A program made the position numbers and the translations under genes. A model generated the notes under the pieces. That model did no database searches. It was not told the DNA's origin and worked only from the letters and a program-made list of their open reading frames with translations. 64,000 bases of DNA from Planctomycetaceae bacterium (lineage in GTDB: Bacteria > Planctomycetota > UBA1135 > GCA-002686595): assembly GCA_016125265.1 (NCBI GenBank), contig WGMC01000009.1, forward strand, positions 62,001 to 126,000, given 5' to 3'. This document shows positions 8,128 to 16,978 of the stretch, one piece after another. Position 1 is the stretch's first letter, and every line of letters begins with the position of its first letter.

Positions 8128-9477
8128 ATGGCTCGTTCCACCTGGCTACTCGTGTCGTTCCTAGCGGCCGTCGCGCCGATCGCCGCGGCCCAGGATGTTT
8201 CCCCTGCACCCCGAGACCGGGCGTTCGAAGCGGCCCTCTCGTCCCTGGCCGAGGATTGGTTCGAGGCCCGACCGCCCTCGCGTTTCGGGGACTGGGACCC
8301 GGCGTTGCGGGGCCCGCTCGAAGAGCGCGCCCGCGCACTTGGCGCCTTGCCGGACGGTCAGTTCGAGCGCGCCGTCGAAATCCTGTTCGAAGCGGCGCAG
8401 GAGTCGGCGCTGAAGCAGCGCTCCAAGTCGCGCGCCACCTACGAAACGCCGTGGGGCAAGGCCTGGGCCCACTTGGAGTCCCCGCGCGCTCCGCGGGCCT
8501 TCCTGTTGGGGTTGCACGGCGGCGGCGAGGGTGTTGGCGACGCCGGGGAATCGAAGGGCAACTGGACGGTGAAGGGGGTCGCCGGCGCCTACCCCCAGGC
8601 CGTTCGGTTGGATGCGGATGCGTGGAACACGGTGCATGGGGAGCGCTTCGCGTTGACCCTCATGGAACACGCCAAACTGCAACTTGCGGTCGATCCGGAC
8701 CAGCTCTACGTCGCGGGCTTCTCCATGGGCGGCACCGGGTCGTGGCACCTGGCGGGGCGCTATCCGGATTGGCTCGCCGGCGCCATCCCCGCGCACGGTG
8801 TGATCATGGCGAGCCCGCGCGCGCAGGCTGCGAAGGAAGAGGACGTCAGCGCCCTGCAACACGGACTGCTGCCGAACGTGCGCAACCTCGTCGTCCATGC
8901 GTACACCGGCCTCGAAGACAAGAACTGCATGCCGGGCACGTACCTGGCGGCCCGGACGCGCATTCGCAGGCTCGTCGAACAGGACCCCGACGGTTACGGG
9001 GGCGTCGAGTTCACGTTCCACGAGGGCCTCGCGCACGCATTCCCCGCGGGCGAACCGGGCCGCGGAATCGAGCGAGTGCTCGGGAGCACCCGCGACACGT
9101 TCCCGAAGACCGTGGTGTGGGAGCACGCCACGGATCCTTTCCCACTTCCCCGCGAGAGCGATCCCCTCGGCCGCATGCCGCAGCATCACTTCTACTGGCT
9201 GCACGTGCCGGAGCCGGTCGACAACATGCAGATCCGCGCCACCCGGGACGGCAACGCGATCGATCTCACCGTCCGCAACCACCCCAAGGGCACTGCGGCC
9301 GTGCGGATCCTGCTGCACCCCGAGATGGTGGCCCCGGGGCAAGAGGTCACGGTCACGTCCGGCGGCAAGACGATCCTGACCGCACGTCCGCCATCGAACG
9401 TCCACACCCTGTTGACCACCTTCGACGCCAAGGTGGACCGGCGCATGGTTTTCGACCGGGTGATCGAGCTGCCCTGA
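8128..9477 (+). CDS. Secreted alpha/beta hydrolase (PHB-depolymerase/carboxylesterase-like)
   Basis: The 449-residue protein starts with a signal peptide (about residues 1-21, ending AAAQD). An alpha/beta hydrolase core follows: the oxyanion segment LGLHGGGEG at 127-135, the nucleophile elbow GFSMG with Ser199, and a likely catalytic histidine in GLAHAFP (H303). An acidic residue near 264 could complete the triad. The last 100 residues form a separate domain with many hydrophobic/charged alternations, perhaps a beta-sandwich. It is probably an extracytoplasmic esterase or peptidase. The substrate is unknown. It is transcribed divergently from the sugar operon. Confidence 0.8.
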   Translation: MARSTWLLVSFLAAVAPIAAAQDVSPAPRDRAFEAALSSLAEDWFEARPPSRFGDWDPALRGPLEERARALGALPDGQFERAVEILFEAAQESALKQRSKSRATYETPWGKAWAHLESPRAPRAFLLGLHGGGEGVGDAGESKGNWTVKGVAGAYPQAVRLDADAWNTVHGERFALTLMEHAKLQLAVDPDQLYVAGFSMGGTGSWHLAGRYPDWLAGAIPAHGVIMASPRAQAAKEEDVSALQHGLLPNVRNLVVHAYTGLEDKNCMPGTYLAARTRIRRLVEQDPDGYGGVEFTFHEGLAHAFPAGEPGRGIERVLGSTRDTFPKTVVWEHATDPFPLPRESDPLGRMPQHHFYWLHVPEPVDNMQIRATRDGNAIDLTVRNHPKGTAAVRILLHPEMVAPGQEVTVTSGGKTILTARPPSNVHTLLTTFDAKVDRRMVFDRVIELP

Positions 9478-9512
9478 CCGGTGCCGCTTCACGGACGTGC
9501 AACGCCTAGGCA

Positions 9513-9553
9513 GGAAGGGCAGCCACCGCGAACGGTGGATCGCCCTCCCTTCC
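9513..9553. terminator. Hairpin between convergent genes, probable bidirectional terminator
   Basis: Two nested stems are visible: an outer GGAAGGGC (9513-9520) pairing with the GCCC and CTTCC of 9542-9553 around a 3-base bulge, and a perfect inner CCACCG/CGGTGG (9523-9528/9533-9538) closing a CGAA loop. It sits between the end of the plus-strand hydrolase and the end of the minus-strand membrane gene. There is no T-run, so termination efficiency is a guess. Confidence 0.6.
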
Positions 9554-9566
9554 AGGCAGCCCGATC

Positions 9567-10622
9567 TCAGCGCTTCTGCGTCGTATCGGCGGTCGTGCCG
9601 GTGCGCGCGCGCAAGGCGGCATCGCGGCGCTCCGCGTCCAACTGGGCGCGGGAGGCCTCGTGCGTGATCGCCGACGACGAGGAGGGCACCGGGCGGCCCG
9701 CGGCCAGCACGTAGTCATTGCGCTCCGCGCGGACGCGGCAGACGGCGCCGAAGGCACCACCGAAGGCCGCGACAACGAGACCCAAGAGCATGGACAGGGC
9801 CGCCCAACCGGCGGCGGCCACGGCGACACCGCGCGTCTGCTCGGCGATCTCCACCGCGCGCGCCTGCGCCTCCTCGAAACGCGCGACGCCGCTCTCCCAG
9901 GCGCGATCCCACTGGGCCAGCGTCTCCTGCGCGGCCTCTTCGGAGATCTGCAGGCGCGATGCCACTAGGTTTGCGAACTCTTGGCGTTCCTGCGTCGTCA
10001 GTTCACTGCCATCCAGCGAGAAGTGCTCGCCGGCCAACTGCAGCAGACGCGACTCGTCGCGGAAGCGCGTGTCGTTCGCGACGGCCTCGACGGCCTGAGC
10101 GGCGTTGCCGTCCTCGCCGACGACCTGGTCCTTCGCCTGGTCGAGTTGTTCGCGGATCGTGTCCCAGTCGGGCGCGACGGCGGTGACGGCTTCGCCAGCC
10201 GACGAAAGCCCCGTCTTGACGAGACCCAACGCACCACCGGCAACCGCCCCCGCAGCACCAAAGGCAAGCATGAGGGTAGCGATGCCACTCGCGGCCCAAA
10301 CACCGACACCGTGGAGTCCTCCTTCCATCGCCGTGCGCGACTGGGACATGCGTCCCGCCACCCACGTGCCGGCGAAGAGGGCGACCAAGCCAGTGACGAC
10401 CCAAAGCAGGCCGTTCACCAAACCGACGGTACCCGCATCGCTATCGGTGTCGATGATGGCGAGGTTCAGCGCTAGGCCGACCTCGGCGAACCAAATGGTG
10501 AGGGCGAGCGCGATGGCGACACCGGCCGCCACGGCTCCCCACGAATAGCCGATCCGCTCGTAGCGGACGGGAGCTGGTGACGCGACGGCGTCGTCGATTC
10601 GAAGCATTTCAGGGGTGCGCAT
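9567..10622 (-). CDS. Multi-pass membrane protein of unknown function
   Basis: The 351-residue protein has four hydrophobic segments (about 28-56, 67-90, 104-134 and 265-295). A long, acidic, glutamine-rich region of roughly 130 residues, probably helical and soluble, lies between the third and fourth. The N-terminal ERIGYSWGAVAAGV resembles small membrane proteins annotated as YrzE-like or 'PhnA-like', but that similarity says nothing about function. The ATG at 10622 has AGGAG eight bases upstream and is preferred to an upstream ATG. It stands alone with a 0.7-kb spacer upstream and a hairpin downstream. Confidence 0.75.
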   Translation of the reverse strand: MRTPEMLRIDDAVASPAPVRYERIGYSWGAVAAGVAIALALTIWFAEVGLALNLAIIDTDSDAGTVGLVNGLLWVVTGLVALFAGTWVAGRMSQSRTAMEGGLHGVGVWAASGIATLMLAFGAAGAVAGGALGLVKTGLSSAGEAVTAVAPDWDTIREQLDQAKDQVVGEDGNAAQAVEAVANDTRFRDESRLLQLAGEHFSLDGSELTTQERQEFANLVASRLQISEEAAQETLAQWDRAWESGVARFEEAQARAVEIAEQTRGVAVAAAGWAALSMLLGLVVAAFGGAFGAVCRVRAERNDYVLAAGRPVPSSSSAITHEASRAQLDAERRDAALRARTGTTADTTQKR

Positions 10623-11299
10623 AAAGAGTCTCCTGGATGGATGGAACGTGAGCGGATGGGGTGGACCCCGCGCCGCCAAACGGCGCAGCAGCCCGCGGCA
10701 GGTCCACGCCGTGGACCGGATGCAGGGGGCCTTCCGTTCGGCCTCTCCCGGGTTGGGAGAGCCAAGGCAGCCCCGCGCCTCTCAAGTCGTGCAAAGGGCG
10801 TGCCGCGCGCATGCGTCTCGGCACAGCCCTGACGTTTGGCCATTCGGGGGTCCGTCGCGCCAACGACACGTGTGTCGGGCACATTTCGCTTTGCACATCG
10901 TTCCATGTACAGGGCGACCGCGTGGCTCGCGCGAGCGATCCCAGGAACGATCACCAGGCGAATCTTCTCCTGGCCTTTCTCGGCGCTTGAAGCAGCGGCG
11001 GCAAGCTGCATTCGTTCGGGCCGGACAAGTCGTTGCGTCCACCTTCGCGCGTCTGGGCGTGCGAGAACGCGGACGCTGGCCCGGACGAGGTGAAGGAACC
11101 GCTGTCCGACGATCAAGGCCAAGTGGTGGTCGCGCAAAGTCGCAACTCCGACGGTCTGGTCTGACGGGCAGTCCTCTCCCTCTCGCGTAGGCATCCGAGC
11201 GAGCCCGCAACCATGGAAACACCCTGCGCGGGGGCGCGAGTTCGATCCCTACTCCGCTCAAGTCCCCTCTCCCCCAACTCACCCAGCTTCACTCCTCCC
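10623..11299. other. Long divergent intergenic region
   Basis: About 680 bases separate two divergent genes. I see no convincing coding frame: the open frames here are short, arginine-rich and without ribosome binding sites. The only clear features are the Shine-Dalgarno of the minus-strand membrane gene and a palindrome GACAC-GT-GTGTC at 10865-10876 that could be a protein-binding site. A small RNA cannot be excluded by eye. Confidence 0.5.
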
Positions 11300-12640
11300 A
11301 TGACACAACCGGACCACGCCTCCACCACCATCCACCCGGTCCCGTCGGGTCTCGACCGCCGCGACATCCTGCGCCGCGGCGTCGTCGGCGGCCTGGGCGT
11401 CAGTCTGTTCGGCGGCCCCCTCGCTCTGACCGCGAGCGCGCGCTCCGGCCCGGGCGCCGATGGATTCGGACCGCTTCTGCCCGCCGACCAGAACGGCTTG
11501 CAACTGCCCAAGGGGTTCACGTCCCGCGTCGTCGCGGTGAGCAATCAGTTGGTCCCCGGGACCTCGTACGTCTGGCACCGGGACCCCGACGGCGGCGCCA
11601 CCTTCGCGACGGGCGACGGCGGTTGGATCTACGTGTCGAATGCCGAGCGGAGTTCGGGACTCGGCGGCGTCGGCGCGCTGCGTTTCGACGCGGCCGGCAA
11701 CGTGGTCGATGCCTACTCGATCCTGACGGGCACCACGCGCAACTGCGCGGGCGGCCCGACCCCCTGGGGCACCTGGCTCTCGTGTGAGGAAACCACCACG
11801 GGCCGCACGTGGGAGTGCGATCCCTTCGCCCCGAACTCGCAGGGGATCGTGCGCACCGCGATGGGTGTGTTCCAGAAGGAAGCCAACGCCGTCGATCCCG
11901 TCCACCAGTTGGTCTACCAGACCGAAGATCGCTCCGACAGCCTGCTCTACCGCTTCCGCCCGACGAGCTATCCGGACCTCTCGTCGGGTGTGCTCGAGGC
12001 TGCGCAGATCCTCGGCAGCGGCGCCATCCAACCGGGCCAAGTCCGCGACGTGATCTGGCACGTGGTGCCGGACCCCACGGTTTCGCAGGGTGTGCAGACG
12101 CGCTTCCAAGTGCCCCAGGCCGCCCGCTTCAACGGCGGCGAGGGCGCGTGGTACGAGGGCGGCCTGCTCTACTTCACCACCAAGGGCGACAACCGGGTGT
12201 GGAAGCTCGACACCAACAGCCAGACGATCGAGATCGTGTACCAACTCTCGGGCAGCCCGACCCCGGTGCTGTCCGGCGTCGACAACGTGTACGTGACGCC
12301 GCGGGGCGACGTGTACGTGGCCGAGGACGGCGGCAACCTGGAGATCGTCGCGCTCACCCAGAGCGGCATCGCGAAGCCGATCGTGCGTCTGACCGGAGTC
12401 AGCGGGTCCGAGATCACCGGGCCGGCGCTCTCGCCGGACCTCACGCGCCTCTACTTCAGCTCGCAGCGCAATCCGGGTGTGACCTACGAGGTCAGCGGTC
12501 CTTTCCTGGGCGACAGCGCCCCCCGCGCCGTGCCCGCCATGGCGGGGCTGGGCGCTGCTCTGACGGCCGCCGCAGTGGCCGGCCTCGGCGCGATCGCCCT
12601 GCGCCGCGACGAAGTCGCGCGCCGACAGTCCGCGCTTTGA
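11300..12640 (+). CDS. PhoX-like (DUF839) secreted phosphatase with Tat signal and C-terminal anchor
   Basis: The 446-residue protein starts with a Tat-type signal: DRRDILRRG at 19-27 followed by a hydrophobic stretch to about residue 47. The body matches PhoX/DUF839 beta-propeller proteins, with CAGGPTPWGTWLSCEET near residue 150 and repeated blade-like segments. PhoX enzymes are calcium/iron phosphatases active outside the cytoplasmic membrane. The C-terminus (about 411-446) has VP, a 22-residue hydrophobic helix and RR, like IPTL-CTERM or PEP-CTERM sorting tails. ATG 11300 is chosen because it places the twin arginine at the normal distance from the N-terminus. The fold assignment is good; the phosphatase activity is inferred. 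Confidence 0.85.
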   Translation: MTQPDHASTTIHPVPSGLDRRDILRRGVVGGLGVSLFGGPLALTASARSGPGADGFGPLLPADQNGLQLPKGFTSRVVAVSNQLVPGTSYVWHRDPDGGATFATGDGGWIYVSNAERSSGLGGVGALRFDAAGNVVDAYSILTGTTRNCAGGPTPWGTWLSCEETTTGRTWECDPFAPNSQGIVRTAMGVFQKEANAVDPVHQLVYQTEDRSDSLLYRFRPTSYPDLSSGVLEAAQILGSGAIQPGQVRDVIWHVVPDPTVSQGVQTRFQVPQAARFNGGEGAWYEGGLLYFTTKGDNRVWKLDTNSQTIEIVYQLSGSPTPVLSGVDNVYVTPRGDVYVAEDGGNLEIVALTQSGIAKPIVRLTGVSGSEITGPALSPDLTRLYFSSQRNPGVTYEVSGPFLGDSAPRAVPAMAGLGAALTAAAVAGLGAIALRRDEVARRQSAL

Positions 12641-12907
12641 CCCTGGGGATAACCCGGTGCCCCCGACGGGCGCCGGGCTCCGCGCCCCGGGTTGGGGTGG
12701 AGGCACGAAACCGCACGGGTGAGATTGACGCCCGCGCGAGACCGTGCAACCGTGCACTTCGGCTGCAACCGGGGCCCATCGTGCTCACGCCCCGGGAGCG
12801 GCCCGCACTTCCCCCCAACCACGCTCGCGGTCCCTTTGCACCGACTCCGCGGAACCAGCGCAGTCGGGGGGTAACCTCGGAGCTCTAGCCGGGATACCCC
12901 GACAACG

Positions 12908-13978
12908 ATGGATCGACCCAGTGCGGCGTCCGACCGAGCGGAGCAATCGTTTGCGCCGCGCTCCCAGCGTGTCCGCCAGGTTCACGACGGCGACGGAGAG
13001 GCGGTGACGACGCTCTGGAACCGGGTGTTCGCGCGCGATGACTGCGCGCGTCGGCGCACCGCGGCGGATTGGGAGTGGCTCTACGCGCGCAATCCGTGGG
13101 GGCGCCAGGCCTACCTGTGCGAACAGGACGACGGACGGGTCGTCGCCCACTATGCCGGCCTCCCGATGCGGTTCCAGTGTTTTGGGAAGCGCTCCATCGC
13201 CGCGCTCGTGCTCGACTCGATGGCCGACGCCGACGGGCGCGCGGGCTTGGCGGTCGCGGGGCCGTTCGTGCGCACCGCTCGCGCCTGGGTCGAGCACTAC
13301 AGTCCACCCCAGGTCAACACCTTCCACTACGGCTTCCCCAACACACGGGCCTTCGCGGTTGGCCGTCGATTCCTCGCTTACGCGGCGATGTTCGAGCGGG
13401 TGCCCACGCTGTTCCGCAGCTTCTACGAGGAGCAGGACGACGGGACACTTGGCGGCGGCAAACCGGGCTCCCTGGTCGTCGAGGAGGTGGACCGGTTCGG
13501 GCCGTGGAGTTCTGGCTTGAACGCCCTGTGGCAACGCCTCGCGCCGCTCTATCCGGTGGCGATGGTGCGCGACGCGGCGTGGTTGGTGTGGCGATTCGAC
13601 GAATGCCCATGGCCCGCGTACCGCCGTTTCCTCGTGCGCGCCGAGAACGGCGAACTGCGAGGCTGGTTCGCCACGCGGAACGAGTGGCAAGGCCAGCCAA
13701 TCCTCGCCGTGGCCGACCTATTGGTGGCGCCCGACGATGCGGAGGCGGTCCTGACCGTGCTGCGCGGAGCGGTGCAGGCGGCACGCGAAGGGCCCCACGT
13801 GCGGGTGGAGCTGTGGTTGCCCGAGCGGCACCCCACGTTCCGGCACGCGCTGGCCGCGGGTTTTCGCACGGAGCTGTCCCTCAGCACGATGGTGTACGTC
13901 CCGCGCGTCGCGGAACTCGCCATGGCGCGCATGCGAGAGCACGCCTACTACACGATCGCGGACAGCGATCACTGGTAG
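12908..13978 (+). CDS. GNAT-family N-acetyltransferase-like protein
   Basis: The 356-residue protein resembles large GNAT-type proteins often found near polysaccharide genes. Its N-terminal half has WNRVFARDD, then EWLYARNPWGRQAYLCEQDD and a strand-turn VVAHYAGLPMRF, where GNAT proteins bind the acyl donor. The C-terminal half looks like a second, degenerate copy (GELRGWFATR, VELWLPERHPTF). No signal peptide or membrane segment is visible, so it should act in the cytoplasm. The acceptor is unknown. The 267-bp gap upstream and convergent gene downstream suggest a single-gene transcript. Confidence 0.7.
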   Translation: MDRPSAASDRAEQSFAPRSQRVRQVHDGDGEAVTTLWNRVFARDDCARRRTAADWEWLYARNPWGRQAYLCEQDDGRVVAHYAGLPMRFQCFGKRSIAALVLDSMADADGRAGLAVAGPFVRTARAWVEHYSPPQVNTFHYGFPNTRAFAVGRRFLAYAAMFERVPTLFRSFYEEQDDGTLGGGKPGSLVVEEVDRFGPWSSGLNALWQRLAPLYPVAMVRDAAWLVWRFDECPWPAYRRFLVRAENGELRGWFATRNEWQGQPILAVADLLVAPDDAEAVLTVLRGAVQAAREGPHVRVELWLPERHPTFRHALAAGFRTELSLSTMVYVPRVAELAMARMREHAYYTIADSDHW

Positions 13979-14007
13979 GCGCGGAGAGCGCGGGCAGCCG
14001 ACCCGAC

Positions 14008-14571
14008 CTAGCCGCGCGGCGAATCCACCGCCCCCTGGGCCGGCAACAGGGGCTCGCGCGAGTGTTCCCAAGCGACCTCGATCCCGAACACGATGCGCGG
14101 TTCGTCGCCCTCGTTGCCGGTCTCGTGGTCGACCGAGCTGTCGAAAGCGTAGATCTCGCCGCGCTCGATGGTCCGGACTTCGGGGCCGACTCGCATGCGC
14201 GCACCCGGGTTCGAGCGCAGGCCCAGCAGGATGCGCGCCGAATGCACGGCCGGGTCGTCGACGTGGGCGAAGATGTGCGAGCCCGGGTCGAGCCACATGA
14301 ACGTGCTGGAGATCAGCCCCGGCACACGCCGCAGCAGACCGTGGATTTCTTCGAAGCGCGGATCGTTGGCGCGGCTGTTGAAACTCTCGCCCAGCACCCA
14401 GTCCGGGTTCCGGTGGTGCAGCCCGAGGAGCCGCCAGCGTCCACGGAAGGAGTCCTCCTGGATCCAATCGACGAACTCATCCGGCCCGGCGAGTGCGAGC
14501 GCCCGGTCGATGGCGTCGAAGTTCGCGAGCATCATGCCCGCGACGGGAAGGGTGTTGGTGTCGAGGAACAT
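14008..14571 (-). CDS. Aspartyl/asparaginyl beta-hydroxylase-like 2OG-Fe(II) oxygenase
   Basis: The 187-residue protein matches the catalytic core of the aspartyl/asparaginyl beta-hydroxylase family. HIFAHVDDPAVHSARILLGL carries the HxD metal ligands, and ERGEIYAFDSSVDHETGNEG supplies the distal histidine in DHETGN. The usual family fold is a cupin binding Fe(II) and 2-oxoglutarate. ATG 14571 is the first plausible start, as the upstream frame is arginine/proline-rich and non-conserved in character. A TAAAGT promoter-like hexamer lies 32 bases upstream of the start. In bacteria such enzymes modify proteins, peptides or lipids (LpxO is related), so the substrate is open. Confidence 0.8.
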   Translation of the reverse strand: MFLDTNTLPVAGMMLANFDAIDRALALAGPDEFVDWIQEDSFRGRWRLLGLHHRNPDWVLGESFNSRANDPRFEEIHGLLRRVPGLISSTFMWLDPGSHIFAHVDDPAVHSARILLGLRSNPGARMRVGPEVRTIERGEIYAFDSSVDHETGNEGDEPRIVFGIEVAWEHSREPLLPAQGAVDSPRG

Positions 14572-14701
14572 GAGCTGGGTTCGCCGCGAAGGGGCGCCGC
14601 CGGACTTTAGCACAAGGGCGACCGCCCGACGTCCGGTCGCGGCGCGCCCACCAACACCCGACGGGCCATCACAATGGGGCCCGGCAAGCCTTCTTGGGCC
14701 C

Positions 14702-14947
14702 TCACCCCGCCGTCCGGGGTGGCCCCGCCCGTGGGGACAGCTCGGGGGAGTCCCCGCGGCGCAGTTCGGCGACACTGGTGCCGCGGTGCCCCCAGTTGTC
14801 GAGGTGGATCTCGTCGATCACGACGAAGGTCGTGGCAGGGTCCTTGCCCAGCTCGCGCACGAGTACGTCAGTGATGCCGGCGATGACGGCGCGTTTCTGC
14901 TGGGATGTCGCACCCTCTCGGGTGATCTGTACGTGGACGTAGGGCAT
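14702..14947 (-). CDS. 4-oxalocrotonate tautomerase family protein
   Basis: The 81-residue protein begins MPYVHVQITREG, so after methionine removal Pro1 becomes the catalytic base typical of the tautomerase superfamily. The rest (KRAVIAGITDVLVRELGKDP, then TFVVIDEIHLDNWGHRG) follows the family's beta-alpha-beta pattern. The last 20 residues are an unusual arginine/proline tail beyond the normal 62-70 residues. It begins 5 bp after the flavodoxin-NTF2 gene, with which it forms a two-gene operon opposite a LysR regulator. A role in handling a small keto or quinone-type metabolite is plausible but unproven. Confidence 0.9.
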   Translation of the reverse strand: MPYVHVQITREGATSQQKRAVIAGITDVLVRELGKDPATTFVVIDEIHLDNWGHRGTSVAELRRGDSPELSPRAGPPRTAG

Positions 14948-14952
14948 GGCGA

Positions 14953-15927
14953 TTAGGGGTTGGGGGCAAGCGTCTGTTCGGCGACGACCTCGTAGTGGAA
15001 GACCTTGAAGAGGATCCGCCAACCGTGATCGTCGCGGGTCAGCGTCAGCAGGTCCTCGAACCGCTTGGGTTCGATCGAACAACGCACCCGCGCGACGGCC
15101 GCGCGATCTCCGGCGAAATCGATCGAGAGAATGCGGTCCGTGCGTGACTCTCCTCGGCTCGCAGGTGGTGTGCGCCTGGCCACCACGGGCAGGTACTCGT
15201 CGAGGGTCCAGTGGGGTCGGCCGAGGTCCGTGGCGTTGACGTAGCGGAAGTCCACGTGGAAGGCGCTACGCAAGCGGTCCACGTCGCAGTGGTAGAGGCC
15301 ATCGAAGTAGCGCTGCAGCACCCCGGCGATCTCGACCCGCGCGGCATCCTCCGCCGCCACCACGCCGTGCGCGCGGCGCAGTGCCTCGCGCGCGACGCGT
15401 CCGCCCAGGTGCTCAGCCGTTCGCACGTCGGAATCCGTGGGAGCCGCTGCCCCAGGAGTGTGCCCCATCGCGCCGAGGAACCCACCGAGGCGATTGGTTT
15501 CGTGTGCCGCGCCGGGAAGGAGCCCCAGTCCGATCCAGACCATTCCGTGCTGCGCAGCAAACAGCGCGAGATGTTGCAGCGTCGCGAGTTTGTCGCCGGA
15601 GGGGCTTCCCGACGTGGTGAATCCCGCGGCCAACTTGTCGCGCCAGGCTTGCACCGCCCAGCGGGAGGAAGTGGAGTCCAGGAACGACTTCATGGCCGCG
15701 GAAACACCGGCCATGTGGGTGGGCGATCCGAAGACCAGCGCGTCCGCGTCGTCGAGGACCGACCAGTGCGTCTCGACGTCCTCCACGGGCACGAGCGCAC
15801 ACGCGGTGCCTGGGACATCCCGCGCGCCTCGCACGACCGCGTCGGCGAGGACTCGGGTGCGGCCGGACCCGCTGTGGTAGACAACCGCCAGATTGACGCT
15901 GGGCGGGAACGTGGCCTGAATCTGCAT
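14953..15927 (-). CDS. Flavodoxin/NAD(P)H:quinone-reductase-like domain fused to an NTF2-like domain
   Basis: Two domains are evident in 324 residues. Residues 10-190 are a WrbA/flavodoxin-type FMN domain, with the phosphate-binding YHSGSGRTRVLAD near 17-29, FGSPTHMAGVSAAMKSFLD in the FMN-binding region, and GFTTSGSPSG. Residues 205-324 resemble the NTF2/SnoaL-like fold (VLQRYFDGLYHCDVDRLRSAFH, then WTLDEYLPVVARR and WRILFKVFHYEVV). CGGAG five bases before ATG 15927 fixes the start, and a TAGGAT hexamer lies 35 bases upstream. NTF2-like domains of this type often act as small-molecule isomerases or binding pockets, so the fusion may couple quinone reduction to a second step. Confidence 0.85.
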   Translation of the reverse strand: MQIQATFPPSVNLAVVYHSGSGRTRVLADAVVRGARDVPGTACALVPVEDVETHWSVLDDADALVFGSPTHMAGVSAAMKSFLDSTSSRWAVQAWRDKLAAGFTTSGSPSGDKLATLQHLALFAAQHGMVWIGLGLLPGAAHETNRLGGFLGAMGHTPGAAAPTDSDVRTAEHLGGRVAREALRRAHGVVAAEDAARVEIAGVLQRYFDGLYHCDVDRLRSAFHVDFRYVNATDLGRPHWTLDEYLPVVARRTPPASRGESRTDRILSIDFAGDRAAVARVRCSIEPKRFEDLLTLTRDDHGWRILFKVFHYEVVAEQTLAPNP

Positions 15928-15962
15928 GGGAGCTCCGTGGGATTGGGAACCGAGGGGCTCGG

Positions 15963-15968
15963 ATCCTA
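15963..15968 (-). promoter_or_regulatory. Putative -10 box (TAGGAT) of the flavodoxin-tautomerase operon
   Basis: On the minus strand TAGGAT lies 35 bases before the ATG of the flavodoxin-NTF2 gene, leaving room for the visible CGGAG ribosome binding site. It sits in the 99-bp spacer shared with the divergent LysR-type gene, the usual place for LysR binding. A nearby TTCGAA palindrome (15993-15998) could be part of the operator. Confidence 0.4.
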
Positions 15969-16014
15969 GGCCGCGTTTCCCGCTCAGGGCATTTCGAAGT
16001 CCGGATGTCTTGGA

Positions 16015-16020
16015 TAAGCT
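16015..16020 (+). promoter_or_regulatory. Putative -10 box (TAAGCT) six bases before the LysR gene
   Basis: TAAGCT is followed by six bases and the ATG at 16027. With a normal start distance the transcript would be leaderless or nearly so, and no Shine-Dalgarno is present. It reads away from the operon promoter at 15963-15968, giving a compact divergent control region. Confidence 0.4.
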
Positions 16021-16026
16021 GCACTG

Positions 16027-16947
16027 ATGGATGTCGACATTCGGCAACTGGAGCTACTGGAGGCGCTCGGGCGGGGAGATTCACTGACGGCGGCTTCCAA
16101 GCGGCTGTTCGTGACCCAATCCGCGCTCAGCCAACGCCTGGCGGCGCTCGAACGGGCCGCCGGCACGGACCTCTTCGTGCGCTCCGGGCGGCGCCTCGAG
16201 CCCACGGCCGCTGGACGGCGCTGGATCTCGGCGGCGCACGTGATCCTGGGCGAGGTGCGCAGCGCCGCCGACGATGTCTCGCAACTGGCGCGGCCCGCGT
16301 CTCCCACCGTGCGCCTGACATCCCAGTGCAGCACCAACTTCCAGTGGTTGCCGGAGTTGCTGCGGCGCTACGAGCGGCACCATCCCGACGTGGAGGTGCG
16401 CATCGATACGGGTGCGGGGGACCGTCCGGTTCCGGCGCTCCTCGAAGAGTGTGTGGACGTGGCCATCGTGACCAAGTTGGAGGCGGATCTCGAACGGGTC
16501 GAACTGGCGCCCCTCTTCGCGGACCAGATGCTCGCCGTGATGGCGCACGACCATCCGCTCGCGGACCGGAAGTACCTGACGCCGCGGGACTTCGACGGGG
16601 CGCACGTGATCCTGTACGACAGCTACGATGCCGCGCGCGGTGCGCGGGTCCCGCTGCCCCTGCCCGACGGCGCGCGGCCGCGTCGGATCACCTTCATGCC
16701 CCAGATCACGGAACTGATCGTGCAGATGGTGGCGGGCGGCTCAGCCCTGGCGGCGCTCCCCAACTGGGTGGTGGAGCCCTACCTGGAGCCCCACAACCTG
16801 TGCGCCGTGCAACTCACCCGCAGGGGCATGGGGCGCAGTTGGTACCGCGCGACCCGACGTGGCGAGCAGCCCGAGCACCTCGCGGCCTTCGTCGCGCTCC
16901 TGCACCAACAGTTCGCGCGGCCCGCGGCGAAGCGGCCCGGGCGCTGA
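16027..16947 (+). CDS. LysR-family transcriptional regulator, MetR-like
   Basis: The 306-residue protein has a standard LysR winged helix-turn-helix at residues 1-60 (SLTAASKRLFVTQSALSQRL) and a two-lobed effector domain from about 90. The effector domain carries MetR-like segments: CSTNFQWLPELL around residue 100, HPDVEVRIDTG, and IVQMVAGGSALAALPNWVVEP around 235. MetR itself senses homocysteine, but the effector here is unknown. The gene is divergent from the flavodoxin-NTF2/tautomerase pair across 99 bp, the classical arrangement for a LysR protein controlling its neighbour and itself. Confidence 0.92.
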   Translation: MDVDIRQLELLEALGRGDSLTAASKRLFVTQSALSQRLAALERAAGTDLFVRSGRRLEPTAAGRRWISAAHVILGEVRSAADDVSQLARPASPTVRLTSQCSTNFQWLPELLRRYERHHPDVEVRIDTGAGDRPVPALLEECVDVAIVTKLEADLERVELAPLFADQMLAVMAHDHPLADRKYLTPRDFDGAHVILYDSYDAARGARVPLPLPDGARPRRITFMPQITELIVQMVAGGSALAALPNWVVEPYLEPHNLCAVQLTRRGMGRSWYRATRRGEQPEHLAAFVALLHQQFARPAAKRPGR

Positions 16948-16958
16948 GGCCGGGCCGC
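16932..16958. terminator. Hairpin at the end of the LysR gene
   Basis: A perfect 8-bp stem GCGGCCCG/CGGGCCGC closes an 11-base loop and spans the LysR stop codon. The DUF1428 gene ends 21 bp further on from the opposite strand, so the hairpin probably stops both transcripts. It has no T-run. Confidence 0.4.
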
Positions 16959-16978
16959 CGCGATGCCGTTCGCTCGTT

